Positions 16,694 through 24,817 of a DNA stretch of 64,000 nt are shown in pieces. Source of the DNA: Pseudomonadota bacterium (GTDB lineage: Bacteria; Pseudomonadota; Gammaproteobacteria; Steroidobacterales; Steroidobacteraceae); the NCBI GenBank assembly GCA_021807675.1, contig JAKBCR010000001.1:1-64000 (forward strand). The letters are read 5' to 3'. The notes beneath the pieces were generated by a model, which saw only the letters and a list, made by a program, of their open reading frames with translations, had not been told where the DNA came from and did no database searches. Every line of letters begins with the position of its first letter. Position 1 is the first letter of the stretch. The translations under genes were made by a program, and so were the position numbers.

Positions 16694-16770
16694 TGGCGCG
16701 CCCGACTGGATTCGAACCAGCGACCTGCAGCTTCGGAGGCTGCCACTCTATCCAACTGAGCTACGGGCGC
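16694..16770 (-). tRNA. tRNA-Arg, anticodon CCG
   Basis: Reading the minus strand: acceptor GCGCCCG pairs with CGGGCGC, D-arm GCTCAGTTGGATAGAGT, anticodon arm GCAGC-CTCCGAA-GCTGC (anticodon CCG, reading CGG), T-arm with GGTTCGAATCC, and encoded 3' CCA. The TATGAT on the minus strand about 20 bases upstream (around 16791-16796) may be its -10 box. Confidence 0.97.
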
Positions 16771-16856
16771 GCCGCCCGGGTGGGGACCGAGAATCATACG
16801 CGGACCGGCGGTTCAGCGCCATTTACGGTAGTGGATCAGTTAGAGGCATTACCCCA

Positions 16857-16887
16857 TTTACGAAGGCGGCAGCCAAACAGCTATACT
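16857..16887 (+). promoter_or_regulatory. Candidate promoter of the cytochrome c gene
   Basis: A -10-like TATACT (16882-16887) is preceded by TTTACG/TTACGA at 18-19 bases. It lies 37 bases before the GTG start at 16925. Confidence 0.35.
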
Positions 16888-16924
16888 TCGCTCTTCGTGT
16901 TCGCGAGTCCCGTGCGAGGCGCAG

Positions 16925-17482
16925 GTGAGCAAGCAGGACACCCATTTCATCAACAGGTTCAGTCTGGTGATCGGCATTCTGGCCGCCGTCGCCGTTGTTT
17001 TCTTCGTCGTGGCGCGCGGAATCGGCGCCCGGATGGAGAGCCGGGAAATGGTGGGCGGCCCGGCTTACTACAAGGGGGTCGAGGCGCGCGTCACGCCATT
17101 CGAGCAGGAGGCGGTCGCCGGGCAGGACAACGCAGCCCTCGCCATCAAGCCCCTGGCCGGCGCCACGGCGCAGGCCGGTGGATCTTCGGGGCTCGCCATG
17201 CCGACGAGCGGCAAGGCGCTCTTCGAGCAGACCTGCAGTGCCTGCCACGGGACCGGGGTCGCCGGCGCACCTAAAGCGGGTGACAAGGCGGCCTGGGCGC
17301 GCCATATCGCCAAGGGGCTACCGACGCTTTATCAGCACGCGTTGGACGGCTTCACCGGGTCCACGGGTACCATGCCCGCCAAGGGCGGCCGCACGGACAT
17401 GCCCGATGCCATGGTCGAGCGGGCGGTGAACTACATGGTGTCGCTCGTCGATCCTGGCATGGTCAGCGGCAAGAAGAAGTAG
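16925..17482 (+). CDS. Membrane-anchored c-type cytochrome (cytochrome c5 family)
   Basis: A monohaem cytochrome anchored by one N-terminal helix (FSLVIGILAAVAVVFFVVA), with the haem motif CSACHG at about residue 104 and the distal Met in a TGTMPAKGG loop, typical of cytochrome c5. It probably carries electrons between the bc1-level pool and a terminal oxidase in the periplasm. The start is GTG 16925 (VSKQDTHFINRFS). Length is 185 aa. The last 20 bases overlap the 3' end of the convergent comM gene. Confidence 0.88.
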   Translation: MSKQDTHFINRFSLVIGILAAVAVVFFVVARGIGARMESREMVGGPAYYKGVEARVTPFEQEAVAGQDNAALAIKPLAGATAQAGGSSGLAMPTSGKALFEQTCSACHGTGVAGAPKAGDKAAWARHIAKGLPTLYQHALDGFTGSTGTMPAKGGRTDMPDAMVERAVNYMVSLVDPGMVSGKKK

Positions 17483-19016
17483 CGCGCTCCCGGTCCAGGC
17501 ATCGCAGCATGACCGCCTCGCTGACATGCGAGTCAGCGATGGCTTCCTTCGCGTCGAGATCCGCTATCGTGCGGGCCAGCTTCAGGATCCGCTGCCGCGT
17601 CCGACCGGAAAAGCGCAGCTGCTCCATGGTGCGGTCGAGCAGCGCACGGGCACGGGGCAACAGGATGCAACACTGGTCCATTTGAGCATCGGTCAGGCGC
17701 GCGTTGCAGCCGCTCTGGCGGGCGAGCTGCCGCGATCGGGCGGCGGCCACACGGGCGGCGAGCACGACGCTGGATTCGCCTCTGCCGATCCGATCGTCGA
17801 AGTCGCCTGGCTCGAGCCGCGGAACCTGTACGTGCATGTCCAGCCGGTCCAGGAGAGGGCCCGAGATGCGCGCCCGATACCGCTGGGTCTGGGTGGGAGT
17901 GCAGCGGCAGGCTCCGGCAGGATCGCCCAGGTAGCCGCAGGGGCAGGGATTCATCGCAGCGATGAGCTGGAACTCGGCCGGATAGGCCGCGTACGCTGCG
18001 GCGCGGGAGACTCTCACCACGCCGGCCTCCAGCGGCTCACGGAGAGCTTCGAGCACCTGCCGATCGAATTCCGGCAGCTCATCGAGGAAGAGCACGCCGC
18101 GATGAGCCAGGCTGATCTCTCCAGGGCGCGCACGGACGCCCCCGCCCACGAGCGAAACGGCGGAGGCGGTGTGATGGGGCGAGCGGAACGGGCGGCGGCC
18201 GAAGCTGCCAGGGTTGAATCCGGCGGCGCTGGCCGAAGCGATGGCGGCGCAATCCAGCGCCTCGAGCCCGGTCAGTGGCGGGAGCAGGCCCGGTAGGCGC
18301 TGCGCGAGCATGCTCTTGCCGCAACCTGGAGGCCCGATCATCAGCAGACTGTGTCCGCCCGCGGCCGCGATGAGCAGCGCTCGCTTGGCGTGCAGCTGAC
18401 CCCTCACGTCGCTGATATCGGGCTCTGTGCCGCGGAGCGCCTCCGGCGCGCGGTCCCTCCGCGGCGGCGAACGGACGCGCAGCGGCTTCTCCCCCGCGAG
18501 GTGGCGGCAGACCTCGGTCAGATGTGACGCTCCGCGGACCGGCGTGTTGGCGCCGATGAGCGCCTCATCCGCGTTGGCTGCCGGCACGATCAGCTCGTGT
18601 CCATCGCGGCTCGCGTGCGCGGCCGCGAGCAGAATGCCCCGCACCGATTTGATCTCGCCCCCGAGCCCGAGCTCGCCATAGAGCTCGCATGCAGAGGCAT
18701 CGTAGAGGTCGGCCTGCCGGAGCCGGCCGGACGCCACGAGAATGCCGAGGGCGATGGGCAGATCGAACCGGCCGCCCTCCTTCGGGATATCAGCAGGCGC
18801 CAGGTTGACCACGATGTGACCGCCCGGGAACTCGAAGCCGGAGGAAAGCAACGCCGCCCGGACCCGGTCACGGCTCTCCCTGACCACCGTCGCCGGAAGG
18901 CCTACCAGGTGGAATGCCGGCAGGCCGCTCCCGACCGTGACTTCGACCTGCACCAGCGGCGCCTCGAGGCCCACCTGTGCCCGGCACAAGAGAGTGGCGA
19001 CCGGCGGCCGTGGCAC
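17463..19016 (-). CDS. comM: YifB-family Mg-chelatase-like AAA+ ATPase (ComM)
   Basis: ComM is a hexameric branch-migration helicase that helps integrate transforming DNA. An N-terminal Lon-like/ChlI domain (VGLPATVVRESRDRVRAAL, EGGRFDLPIALGILVASG) precedes the AAA+ module: Walker A GPPGCGKSM, Walker B GVLFLDELPEF, and the C-terminal Mg-chelatase domain with AAMNPCPCGYLGD and the zinc-like CxCGxxGD-C-C cluster. Length is 517 aa, normal. It lies downstream of ubiK on the minus strand and ends inside the cytochrome gene's last codons (convergent overlap). Confidence 0.95.
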   Translation of the reverse strand: MPRPPVATLLCRAQVGLEAPLVQVEVTVGSGLPAFHLVGLPATVVRESRDRVRAALLSSGFEFPGGHIVVNLAPADIPKEGGRFDLPIALGILVASGRLRQADLYDASACELYGELGLGGEIKSVRGILLAAAHASRDGHELIVPAANADEALIGANTPVRGASHLTEVCRHLAGEKPLRVRSPPRRDRAPEALRGTEPDISDVRGQLHAKRALLIAAAGGHSLLMIGPPGCGKSMLAQRLPGLLPPLTGLEALDCAAIASASAAGFNPGSFGRRPFRSPHHTASAVSLVGGGVRARPGEISLAHRGVLFLDELPEFDRQVLEALREPLEAGVVRVSRAAAYAAYPAEFQLIAAMNPCPCGYLGDPAGACRCTPTQTQRYRARISGPLLDRLDMHVQVPRLEPGDFDDRIGRGESSVVLAARVAAARSRQLARQSGCNARLTDAQMDQCCILLPRARALLDRTMEQLRFSGRTRQRILKLARTIADLDAKEAIADSHVSEAVMLRCLDRERATSSCR

Positions 19017-19048
19017 AGCACCGTCCCTGGTCCGGCGGAGTGACCCGG

Positions 19049-19348
19049 TCAGTGCCCGGCGGGATGCTCGGGCGCGATGTCCCCGGGGGAACCCGCCGCG
19101 GCAGGGGCGGCCGCGCCCTCGAGCGCCTGCAGCCGTGCCTCGAGCTCCGCCAGGCGGGCGCGCGTGCGCTCGAGCACGCGGGTCTGCGTGTCGAATTCAT
19201 CCCGAGTCACCAGATCGAGCTTGCCGAGGCTGGAGCGCAGCACGGCGCGGAAGTTGGTTTCGAGATCCTTGCTCATGGTCCGCAACGCCGGTGGAACGTT
19301 ATCGAGCAGGCGGCGGGCGATCTCATCGATCCGGAAGCTGTCCATCAT
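19049..19348 (-). CDS. ubiK: Ubiquinone biosynthesis accessory factor UbiK (BMFP domain)
   Basis: UbiK is a short coiled-coil protein that works with UbiJ in the aerobic ubiquinone metabolon. The BMFP pattern is clear: IDEIARRLLDNVPPALRTMSKDLE, ALRSSLGKLDLVTRDEFDTQ-like region, then a leucine-zipper helix VLERTRARLAELEARLQALE. The tail is Ala/Pro-rich. Length is 99 aa. It sits upstream of comM, a common gammaproteobacterial order, and divergent from amtB. Confidence 0.92.
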   Translation of the reverse strand: MMDSFRIDEIARRLLDNVPPALRTMSKDLETNFRAVLRSSLGKLDLVTRDEFDTQTRVLERTRARLAELEARLQALEGAAAPAAAGSPGDIAPEHPAGH

Positions 19349-19400
19349 CTCTCACCTCCAAGCAAGATGCCCCGTGATGGGGCGAGGCCGCCGACGGGCG

Positions 19401-19415
19401 GCACCAAAATAGTGC
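19401..19415 (+). promoter_or_regulatory. Putative NtrC (GlnG) binding site upstream of amtB
   Basis: GCACCAAAATAGTGC matches the enterobacterial NtrC consensus GCACyAAAATGGTGC at all but one or two positions and is nearly palindromic. It lies 52 bases upstream of the sigma-54 promoter candidate. Confidence 0.7.
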
Positions 19416-19467
19416 GTACCGAGGCCTGTGGAAACGCAAGTCCATGAAAATATAACGGAAATCGCGA

Positions 19468-19483
19468 TGGCATGGATTCTGCA
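19468..19483 (+). promoter_or_regulatory. Putative sigma-54 (-24/-12) promoter of amtB
   Basis: TGGCATGGATTCTGCA fits TGGCAC-N5-TTGCA with GG and GC at the required spacing and two mismatches elsewhere. With the NtrC site it predicts nitrogen-limitation control of amtB, with a leader of about 105 bases. Confidence 0.7.
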
Positions 19484-19599
19484 CCCCGATTGCCCGTTTT
19501 TACTAGCTTACGCGCGCGAAGGCCGATCGTGCAGCCGACATTCGTGGCCCGATCACCTCCAAACGCGACCAAAGACTCGAGAACCGTCCGGGAGACCAA

Positions 19600-20991
19600 A
19601 TGCGCACCGCTCCGAATCTCTTCAAAGCGATCCGTCGAATGACGGTTGTCGCGGCCCTTGCGACCCTCGCACCAACGCTGGCGTGGGCGGCCGACGCGCC
19701 CGCGCCCACACCCGACAAGGGGGACATGGCCTGGATGCTGACCTCCACGGCCCTCGTGCTGTTGATGTCGGTGCCGGCGCTCGGCCTCTTTTACGGCGGG
19801 CTCGTCCGCACGAAGAACATGCTGTCCGTGTTGATGCAGGTGTTCGTGGGATTCTCGCTGATCACGGTCCTGTGGTGCATCTACGGCTACTCCCTGTCCT
19901 TTACCGCAGGCAACGAATTCATCGGTGGACTGAGCCGCCTCTTCCTCGCCGGCACCTTCGATCCCGCCACCGGTGCCTATTCCACGGTCGGGACGTTCGA
20001 CAAGGGCGTCGTGCTGAATGAGCTGGTGTATGTCGGCTTCCAGGCCACCTTCGCCGCCATCACCTGTTGCCTGATCCTCGGCGCCCTGGTCGAGCGGGTG
20101 AAATTCTCCGGAATCCTGCTGTTCCTGGTTTTCTGGTTCACGTTTTGCTATTGCCCGGTCGCGCACATGGTGTGGTACGTGCCGGGCCTCGACACCAATC
20201 CGGCCCAGCACCCCGTGGGAGGGCTGTTGGCGAATTGGGGTGCGCTCGATTTCGCCGGTGGCACGGTCGTGCACATCAATTCCGGTGTCGCAGGCCTCGT
20301 GGGCGCCATGATCCTCGGCAAGCGCATCGGCCTCGGCAAGGAGCCGATGGCGCCACACAACCTCACCATGACCATGATCGGCGCCTCGCTCCTGTGGTTC
20401 GGCTGGTTCGGCTTCAACGCCGGCTCCGCGCTCGAGGCCAACGGCTTGGCGGCGCTCGCCTTCATGAACACCTACCTTGCCACCGCCTGTGCGGTCCTCA
20501 CCTGGATGGGCACGGAGTGGCTCATCAAGGGCAAGCCCTCGATGCTGGGCGCGGCCTCGGGCGCAGTGGCGGGCCTCGTGGCCATCACGCCGGCGGCCGG
20601 CAACGTGGGCATCCCGGGCGCGTTCGTGATCGGGCTCGCCGTCGGCCCGGTGTGCTTCTGGGGCGTCACGGGCCTGAAGAAAATGATCCGCACCGACGAT
20701 GCGCTGGATGTCTTCGGCGTGCACGCGCTCGGCGGCGTCTTCGGTGCGCTCACGACCGGCATCTTCAACGATCCGGCCCTTGGCGGCCCGGGCGGCAGCG
20801 CTTATCCGGGCATTTGGGCCCAGCTCATCATTCAGGCCAAGGCTGTGGGTGTGGTGATCGTGTGGACCGCCGTGGTGGCCGCGATCGGCTTCTACCTGGT
20901 CAAGTGGACCATCGGTCTGCGCGTCAGCGAGGACGAAGAGCGCGAGGGACTGGACATCACCGTACACGGCGAGCGCGCCTACGACATGTAG
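19600..20991 (+). CDS. amtB: Ammonium transporter
   Basis: A trimeric inner-membrane ammonium channel. The cleavable signal peptide (ending ATLAPTLAWA) and 11 transmembrane helices are typical of proteobacterial AmtB. The pore residues are in FYGGLVRTKN, the twin histidines in HNLTMTMIGASLLWFGWFGFNAGSA and FGVHALGGVFGALTTGIF, and the family Asp in the DFAGGTVVHINSGVAGLVGA stretch. Length is 463 aa. GlnK normally precedes amtB; no PII gene is adjacent here, so the gating protein must be encoded elsewhere. Confidence 0.97.
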   Translation: MRTAPNLFKAIRRMTVVAALATLAPTLAWAADAPAPTPDKGDMAWMLTSTALVLLMSVPALGLFYGGLVRTKNMLSVLMQVFVGFSLITVLWCIYGYSLSFTAGNEFIGGLSRLFLAGTFDPATGAYSTVGTFDKGVVLNELVYVGFQATFAAITCCLILGALVERVKFSGILLFLVFWFTFCYCPVAHMVWYVPGLDTNPAQHPVGGLLANWGALDFAGGTVVHINSGVAGLVGAMILGKRIGLGKEPMAPHNLTMTMIGASLLWFGWFGFNAGSALEANGLAALAFMNTYLATACAVLTWMGTEWLIKGKPSMLGAASGAVAGLVAITPAAGNVGIPGAFVIGLAVGPVCFWGVTGLKKMIRTDDALDVFGVHALGGVFGALTTGIFNDPALGGPGGSAYPGIWAQLIIQAKAVGVVIVWTAVVAAIGFYLVKWTIGLRVSEDEEREGLDITVHGERAYDM

Positions 20992-21017
20992 TCCGCATCG
21001 ACCGGCGCAGGGACGTG

Positions 21018-21055
21018 AAGCCCCGGGCCGCTGCGGCGGCCCGGGGCTTTCTTTT
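21018..21055 (+). terminator. Rho-independent terminator of amtB
   Basis: A perfect 14-bp stem AAGCCCCGGGCCGC / GCGGCCCGGGGCTT with loop TGCG, followed by TCTTTTCT, begins 27 bases after the amtB stop. Confidence 0.93.
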
Positions 21056-21165
21056 CTGGGACGGGCTGTGCGTTCCGTGAGGGGCCGGCCTCTCCTAATG
21101 TGACCGAGTTCAAGGGACGGGCGCGGGCCAGGGTGGACAATGGCAGTGCTCCGGGGAGTAAGGTC

Positions 21166-21633
21166 ATGTCACGATCCACCGTCATCCTGCTGGCCACCTC
21201 GATGGCCGTCCTCATCGCGGCGGCCGGTATCGCGCGCGCGGATGTCATCTACGAGTGGACCGATGCGCACGGCGAGCCGCACTACACCGACCAGTGGGTG
21301 CCCGGCGCCAAGATCATCAGGACCGAGACGGCCCACGGCACCGCGACGGACTCGAGCGCCATGAAGGGCATCCAGAGCGAGAGCGATGCCGCATCGCGCG
21401 AGATCAAGCAGCAGGACGCCGCTCGGGCGGTTCAGCAGGACGAGGCCAAGGTACGCGCCGCTCGTTGCAGGCAGGATCGGGCTGAATACCAGAAGCTGAT
21501 CGAAGCCCGCCGCATATTCACCACCGACAAGAGTGGTCAGCGCCACTATCTCTCCGAGTCCGCCGCGCAGGACGCCCGGCTCAAGGTCCGTGAAGCCATG
21601 CAGGCGGACTGCGGCAGCGGCAGCTCCTCGTAA
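21166..21633 (+). CDS. Exported DUF4124 domain protein
   Basis: A periplasmic protein with a signal peptide (VILLATSMAVLIAAAGIARA) and a DUF4124 domain opening DVIYEWTDAHGEPHYTDQWVPGA, the hallmark of this family. A charged helical stretch then runs to a C-terminal tail (QADCGSGSSS). Its role is unknown; DUF4124 proteins are common in gammaproteobacteria. Start ATG 21166 follows GGGGAGTAAGG; the track start at 21100 is too far upstream for a signal peptide. Two cysteines (RCRQDR-like site and ADCG) could form a disulfide. Confidence 0.85.
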   Translation: MSRSTVILLATSMAVLIAAAGIARADVIYEWTDAHGEPHYTDQWVPGAKIIRTETAHGTATDSSAMKGIQSESDAASREIKQQDAARAVQQDEAKVRAARCRQDRAEYQKLIEARRIFTTDKSGQRHYLSESAAQDARLKVREAMQADCGSGSSS

Positions 21634-21747
21634 GCCGATCCCCTTCGATCCGTTCCGAAACGGAAGCACTCCTTCTATAGTGACGCCTTGCGGAGGCGCC
21701 CGCGGCAAACGGCTGCCTTCAGGGTTCGTGCGACGAGACGTGGAATG

Positions 21748-21897
21748 CCGCCGTGCCAAAGCAACTGACTGAGCGGCCGTTTCCCGGGGCGTGTACTCTC
21801 GTATCGAAGGGTCTCAGAGGAGGGGCCGTCCTTGGGCCGCGAGATCATAAAAATGACTCGATTGGCCGCTAAAACGGCCGAAGGCCGGTTTTAGCCA
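21748..21897 (-). repeat. Interspersed repeat family C, copy 4 (inverted)
   Basis: Read on the minus strand it runs from AAAACCGGCC through TCGCGGCCCAAGGACGGCCC and CCCCGGGAAACGGCCGCT to GTTGCTTTGGCACGGCGG, matching 35920-36070 block by block. It occupies the gap between the DUF4124 gene and the next gene, whose ATG (21899) follows two bases after it. Confidence 0.75.
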
Positions 21898-21898
21898 C

Positions 21899-22789
21899 AT
21901 GAAAGCAGGATTCGTGGGACTGGGGGCCATGGGCACTCACATGGCCCGCAACCTCCATCGTGCCGGTCTGCTGGCGGCGGTCTGGAACCGCAGCGCCGAG
22001 ACAGCGCAGACGTTGGCTGCGGAGCTCGGCGTGAAGGCGCCCGTGACGCCAGCGGATCTGGCCGCGGACGTCGAGACGATCGTCATCTGCGTCTCGGCCG
22101 ATGAGGACGTGCTGGAGGTCATGCGCGCTCTCGCGCCCGGATTGACCGCAGGCAGGCTGGTAATCGACTGCTCGACCGTTGCGGCCGACACGGCGCGCAG
22201 GAGCGCGGAGCTTCTGGGCAAGCAGGGCGTGGACTTCCTCGACTGCCCGGTCAGTGGCGGTGTGGAAGGGGCGCGGGAGGGGACACTGGCCATCATGGCC
22301 GGCGGCAGCAGCCAGGCTTTCGAGCGCGCCCGCCCGGTGCTGCAGGCCCTGGGGCGCACGATCACTCTCTTCGGGCCCACCGGCAGCGGCCAGGCGGCCA
22401 AGGCGACCAATCAGATCATGTGCGCCGGCATCATCGAGGCGGTGTCCGAGGCGATGGCGTTCGCTCGAGCCCAGGGGCTGCCGCTCGAGAAGCTGATCGA
22501 CACCCTCGGCAAAGGGGCAGGCTCCAGCTGGTACTTCGTGCACCGGGCGCCCAACATGGCGCGCGGCAGCTATCCGGCTGGGTTTCGCGTTCGGCTGCAC
22601 GCCAAGGACCTGGCCATCTGCCGCGACATGGCGGCGCGATTCGGCGTCGCGCTGCCGGTCGTCGAGCGGATGTTGAGCGAGTATGCCGAGCTCATCGCCC
22701 GCGGTTACGGCGATGAGGACATCTCCGCCACATTCCGGCTGAAGGCGGAGCTCTTCCAGCCCTCACGAGGACACGCTCCATCCGCCTGA
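21899..22789 (+). CDS. NAD(P)-dependent beta-hydroxyacid dehydrogenase (3-hydroxyisobutyrate dehydrogenase family)
   Basis: A cytoplasmic oxidoreductase with an N-terminal Rossmann domain (FVGLGAMGTHMARNL), the substrate-binding DCPVSGGVEGAREGTLAIMAGG, and the catalytic Lys region SGQAAKATNQIM. Members act on 3-hydroxyisobutyrate, tartronate semialdehyde, glyoxylate or succinic semialdehyde; the sequence does not decide among them. Length is 296 aa, normal. It is followed after 11 bases by the sensor kinase gene, but a metabolic link to it is not evident. Confidence 0.88.
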   Translation: MKAGFVGLGAMGTHMARNLHRAGLLAAVWNRSAETAQTLAAELGVKAPVTPADLAADVETIVICVSADEDVLEVMRALAPGLTAGRLVIDCSTVAADTARRSAELLGKQGVDFLDCPVSGGVEGAREGTLAIMAGGSSQAFERARPVLQALGRTITLFGPTGSGQAAKATNQIMCAGIIEAVSEAMAFARAQGLPLEKLIDTLGKGAGSSWYFVHRAPNMARGSYPAGFRVRLHAKDLAICRDMAARFGVALPVVERMLSEYAELIARGYGDEDISATFRLKAELFQPSRGHAPSA

Positions 22790-22800
22790 CGCGAAGCGCG

Positions 22801-23895
22801 ATGGTGCGGCAGGCTCTGCGCGGGGGCGCGGAGTCCTTCTACCTCCCCGATTTTTGCGGCTCGGGGGCCACTCTCGGTATCGTGCTCATTGTCGAGCTGA
22901 CCGCCATCGTGCTCGCTTTGGCCCGCCAGGGCGGTCATCCGGGCGCAGCGCTCGACTTCTGGTCGGACCTTGCGCGAACTTCACTGTTCCTCCTCTGGAT
23001 CGGGCTCGTCTGTGCGGCGCTCCTCTGCTGGACCCGCAAGCGACTCGAGCGGTTGACCGTCGCTCGTGGCTCGGCGGCCGTGCTGGCGCTGCTGACGGCC
23101 GCGATCGCCGCTATCTCCGCCACGGCGTATTTCATCGGGCATAGTCGCCTCGCCATCGGGGCAGGCGCGGCGGCGTTCTTCCCGTCCGCCGCCTGGCCAT
23201 TCGTGCTGCGCAACGTGGGCATCGGCTTCGTCATCATCGCGGTCGCCCTGCGCTATTTTTATGTGACGCACCAGTGGCGGCGTAACATCGAGATGCGCGC
23301 CGCCGCCCAGGTGCATGCGTTGCAGGCGCGCATTCGCCCGCATTTTCTCTTCAACAGCATGAACACCATCGCCTCGCTGACCCGCTCGGACGCGGCGCTC
23401 GCCGAGCAGGCCGTGCAGGATCTGGCCGACCTCTTCCGCGCCTCTCTGAGCGATCAGCGCCAGACCATCACGCTGGAGGAGGAGCTCGAGGTGGCCCGGA
23501 CCTACCAACGCATCGAGGAGCTGCGCCTCGGCCGAAGGTTGCGCGTGAGCTGGGATGTCGACCGGCTCCCGAAAGGTGCCCGTGTCCCGGGTCTCCTGTT
23601 GCAACCGCTGCTCGAGAACGCCATATACCACGGTATCGAGCCTCGGCCCGAGGGCGGTACGGTCCGCATCGTGGGTGAGCTCTCGGGCGATCTGATCACG
23701 GTCGTGGTTCGCAACCCGGTGTCGGAGCGCCAGAGCCAGCGCGAGGGCAACCGGCTGGCGCTCGCCAACATCCGCGAGCGGCTGGCGCTCCTTTACGGGG
23801 AGCTCGCTCTCGTGAAGGCGGGGCGGTTCGAGGACGAGTACATCGTGACCCTGCGCTTTCCCCATGTTCGCGCCCATGACCTCAACGGCAAGTAA
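22801..23895 (+). CDS. algZ: LytS/AlgZ-type sensor histidine kinase
   Basis: A membrane histidine kinase of the HPK7/8 (LytS/AlgZ) type. Four hydrophobic segments occupy residues 25-160. The kinase core opens with QARIRPHFLFNSMNTIASL (phospho-acceptor His) and has the N-box LLLQPLLENAIYHGIEP; the terminal ATP-lid is short, as usual for this family. The next gene is the cognate LytTR response regulator, 15 bases on. Length is 364 aa. The call to AlgZ rests on the pairing and gammaproteobacterial context; the signal is unknown. Confidence 0.88.
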   Translation: MVRQALRGGAESFYLPDFCGSGATLGIVLIVELTAIVLALARQGGHPGAALDFWSDLARTSLFLLWIGLVCAALLCWTRKRLERLTVARGSAAVLALLTAAIAAISATAYFIGHSRLAIGAGAAAFFPSAAWPFVLRNVGIGFVIIAVALRYFYVTHQWRRNIEMRAAAQVHALQARIRPHFLFNSMNTIASLTRSDAALAEQAVQDLADLFRASLSDQRQTITLEEELEVARTYQRIEELRLGRRLRVSWDVDRLPKGARVPGLLLQPLLENAIYHGIEPRPEGGTVRIVGELSGDLITVVVRNPVSERQSQREGNRLALANIRERLALLYGELALVKAGRFEDEYIVTLRFPHVRAHDLNGK

Positions 23896-23910
23896 GGGAG
23901 CCACTGGCTC

Positions 23911-24642
23911 ATGCTGAAGGTACTCATCGTCGACGATGAGCCTCCCGCGCGCGAGAGGCTGCGTAGCCTCCTCGCGGAGCTCGGAGAGATCGAGGTCGTC
24001 GGGGAGGCCGGCAGCGGTACCGAGGCGCTGGGCCAAGCCACGATGCTCTCTCCCGCTGTGGTGCTGCTGGATGTCCGCATGCCGGGCATGGACGGCATCG
24101 AGGCCGCCAGGCATCTGAGCACCCTGGAGGAGCCGCCCGCGGTGATCTTCACGACCGCATACGATCAATATGCCGTCAACGCCTTCGAAACCCGGGCCGT
24201 GGGCTATCTGCTCAAGCCCATTCGCAAGGAGAAGCTGGCCGCAGCCCTGGCGCAGGCGGGATGTCTGACGCGGCCCCAGCTTCAGCGGCTCGCCGCCGCC
24301 GCGAGAGCCGAGCGTCGCACGCACATCGCCGCTCGCCATCGCGAAGGACTGCGCCTCATCCCGATCGAGGAGGTGCAGTATTTCCTCGCCGAGCAAAAGT
24401 ATACGACCGTCCGCCATCTGCGCGGCGAGGACCTGATCGAAGACTCGCTGCGGGCGCTCGAGGAAGAGCTCGCTCCCGACTTCGTGCGTATCCACCGCAA
24501 CGCGTTGGTTGCCGTGCGCCATCTCGACCGCATCGAGCGCAACTCGGAGGGTCAGTACGTCGTATGGTTGCGCGGCTGCGAGGCGCCGCTTGCGGTCAGC
24601 CGGCGGATGGCGGGCGAGCTGCGCGAGCGGCTTCGATTGTGA
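23911..24642 (+). CDS. algR: LytTR-family response regulator (AlgR-like)
   Basis: An N-terminal receiver domain has acidic pocket VDDEPPARERL and phospho-acceptor VVLLDVRMPGMDG, with the conserved TTAYDQYAVNAFE and KPI. A C-terminal LytTR DNA-binding domain (residues about 140-240) includes EVQYFLAEQKYTTVRHL and FVRIHRNALVAVRHLDRIER. In Pseudomonas AlgR controls alginate and twitching genes; the regulon here is unknown. Length is 243 aa. It follows the kinase gene in one operon. Confidence 0.92.
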   Translation: MLKVLIVDDEPPARERLRSLLAELGEIEVVGEAGSGTEALGQATMLSPAVVLLDVRMPGMDGIEAARHLSTLEEPPAVIFTTAYDQYAVNAFETRAVGYLLKPIRKEKLAAALAQAGCLTRPQLQRLAAAARAERRTHIAARHREGLRLIPIEEVQYFLAEQKYTTVRHLRGEDLIEDSLRALEEELAPDFVRIHRNALVAVRHLDRIERNSEGQYVVWLRGCEAPLAVSRRMAGELRERLRL

Positions 24643-24648
24643 GCTATT

Positions 24649-24800
24649 GATAGTTGCCCATGACCACGCGCGATCCCGACACACGATGCATAGGCACATG
24701 GACGTGCCCCGCCGCAGGTGACGGAGCCGCAGGCAAGAACCACGCTTCTTGCTGGCGGCGCGCTGGGCCGGGCAGGAGCCCGGGTCCAGCGCTTCATACT
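24649..24800 (+). repeat. Interspersed repeat family A, copy 2
   Basis: It begins AGTTGCCCAT near the algR stop, contains GCATAGGCACATGGACGTGCCCCGCCGCAGG and GCGCGCTGGGCCGGGCAGGA, and ends GTCCAGCGCTTCATACT, 17 bases before the dapF ATG. It separates algR from dapF, so the terminal CATACT may contribute a -10 element to dapF. Confidence 0.8.
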
Positions 24801-24817
24801 GCGTTATGCTCCGCCTG

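Noticed and set aside
19345-20967. 540-aa minus-strand ORF over amtB
   Set aside because: Antisense shadow rich in His/Asp/Glu; amtB on the plus strand has signal peptide, 11 helices and a promoter.
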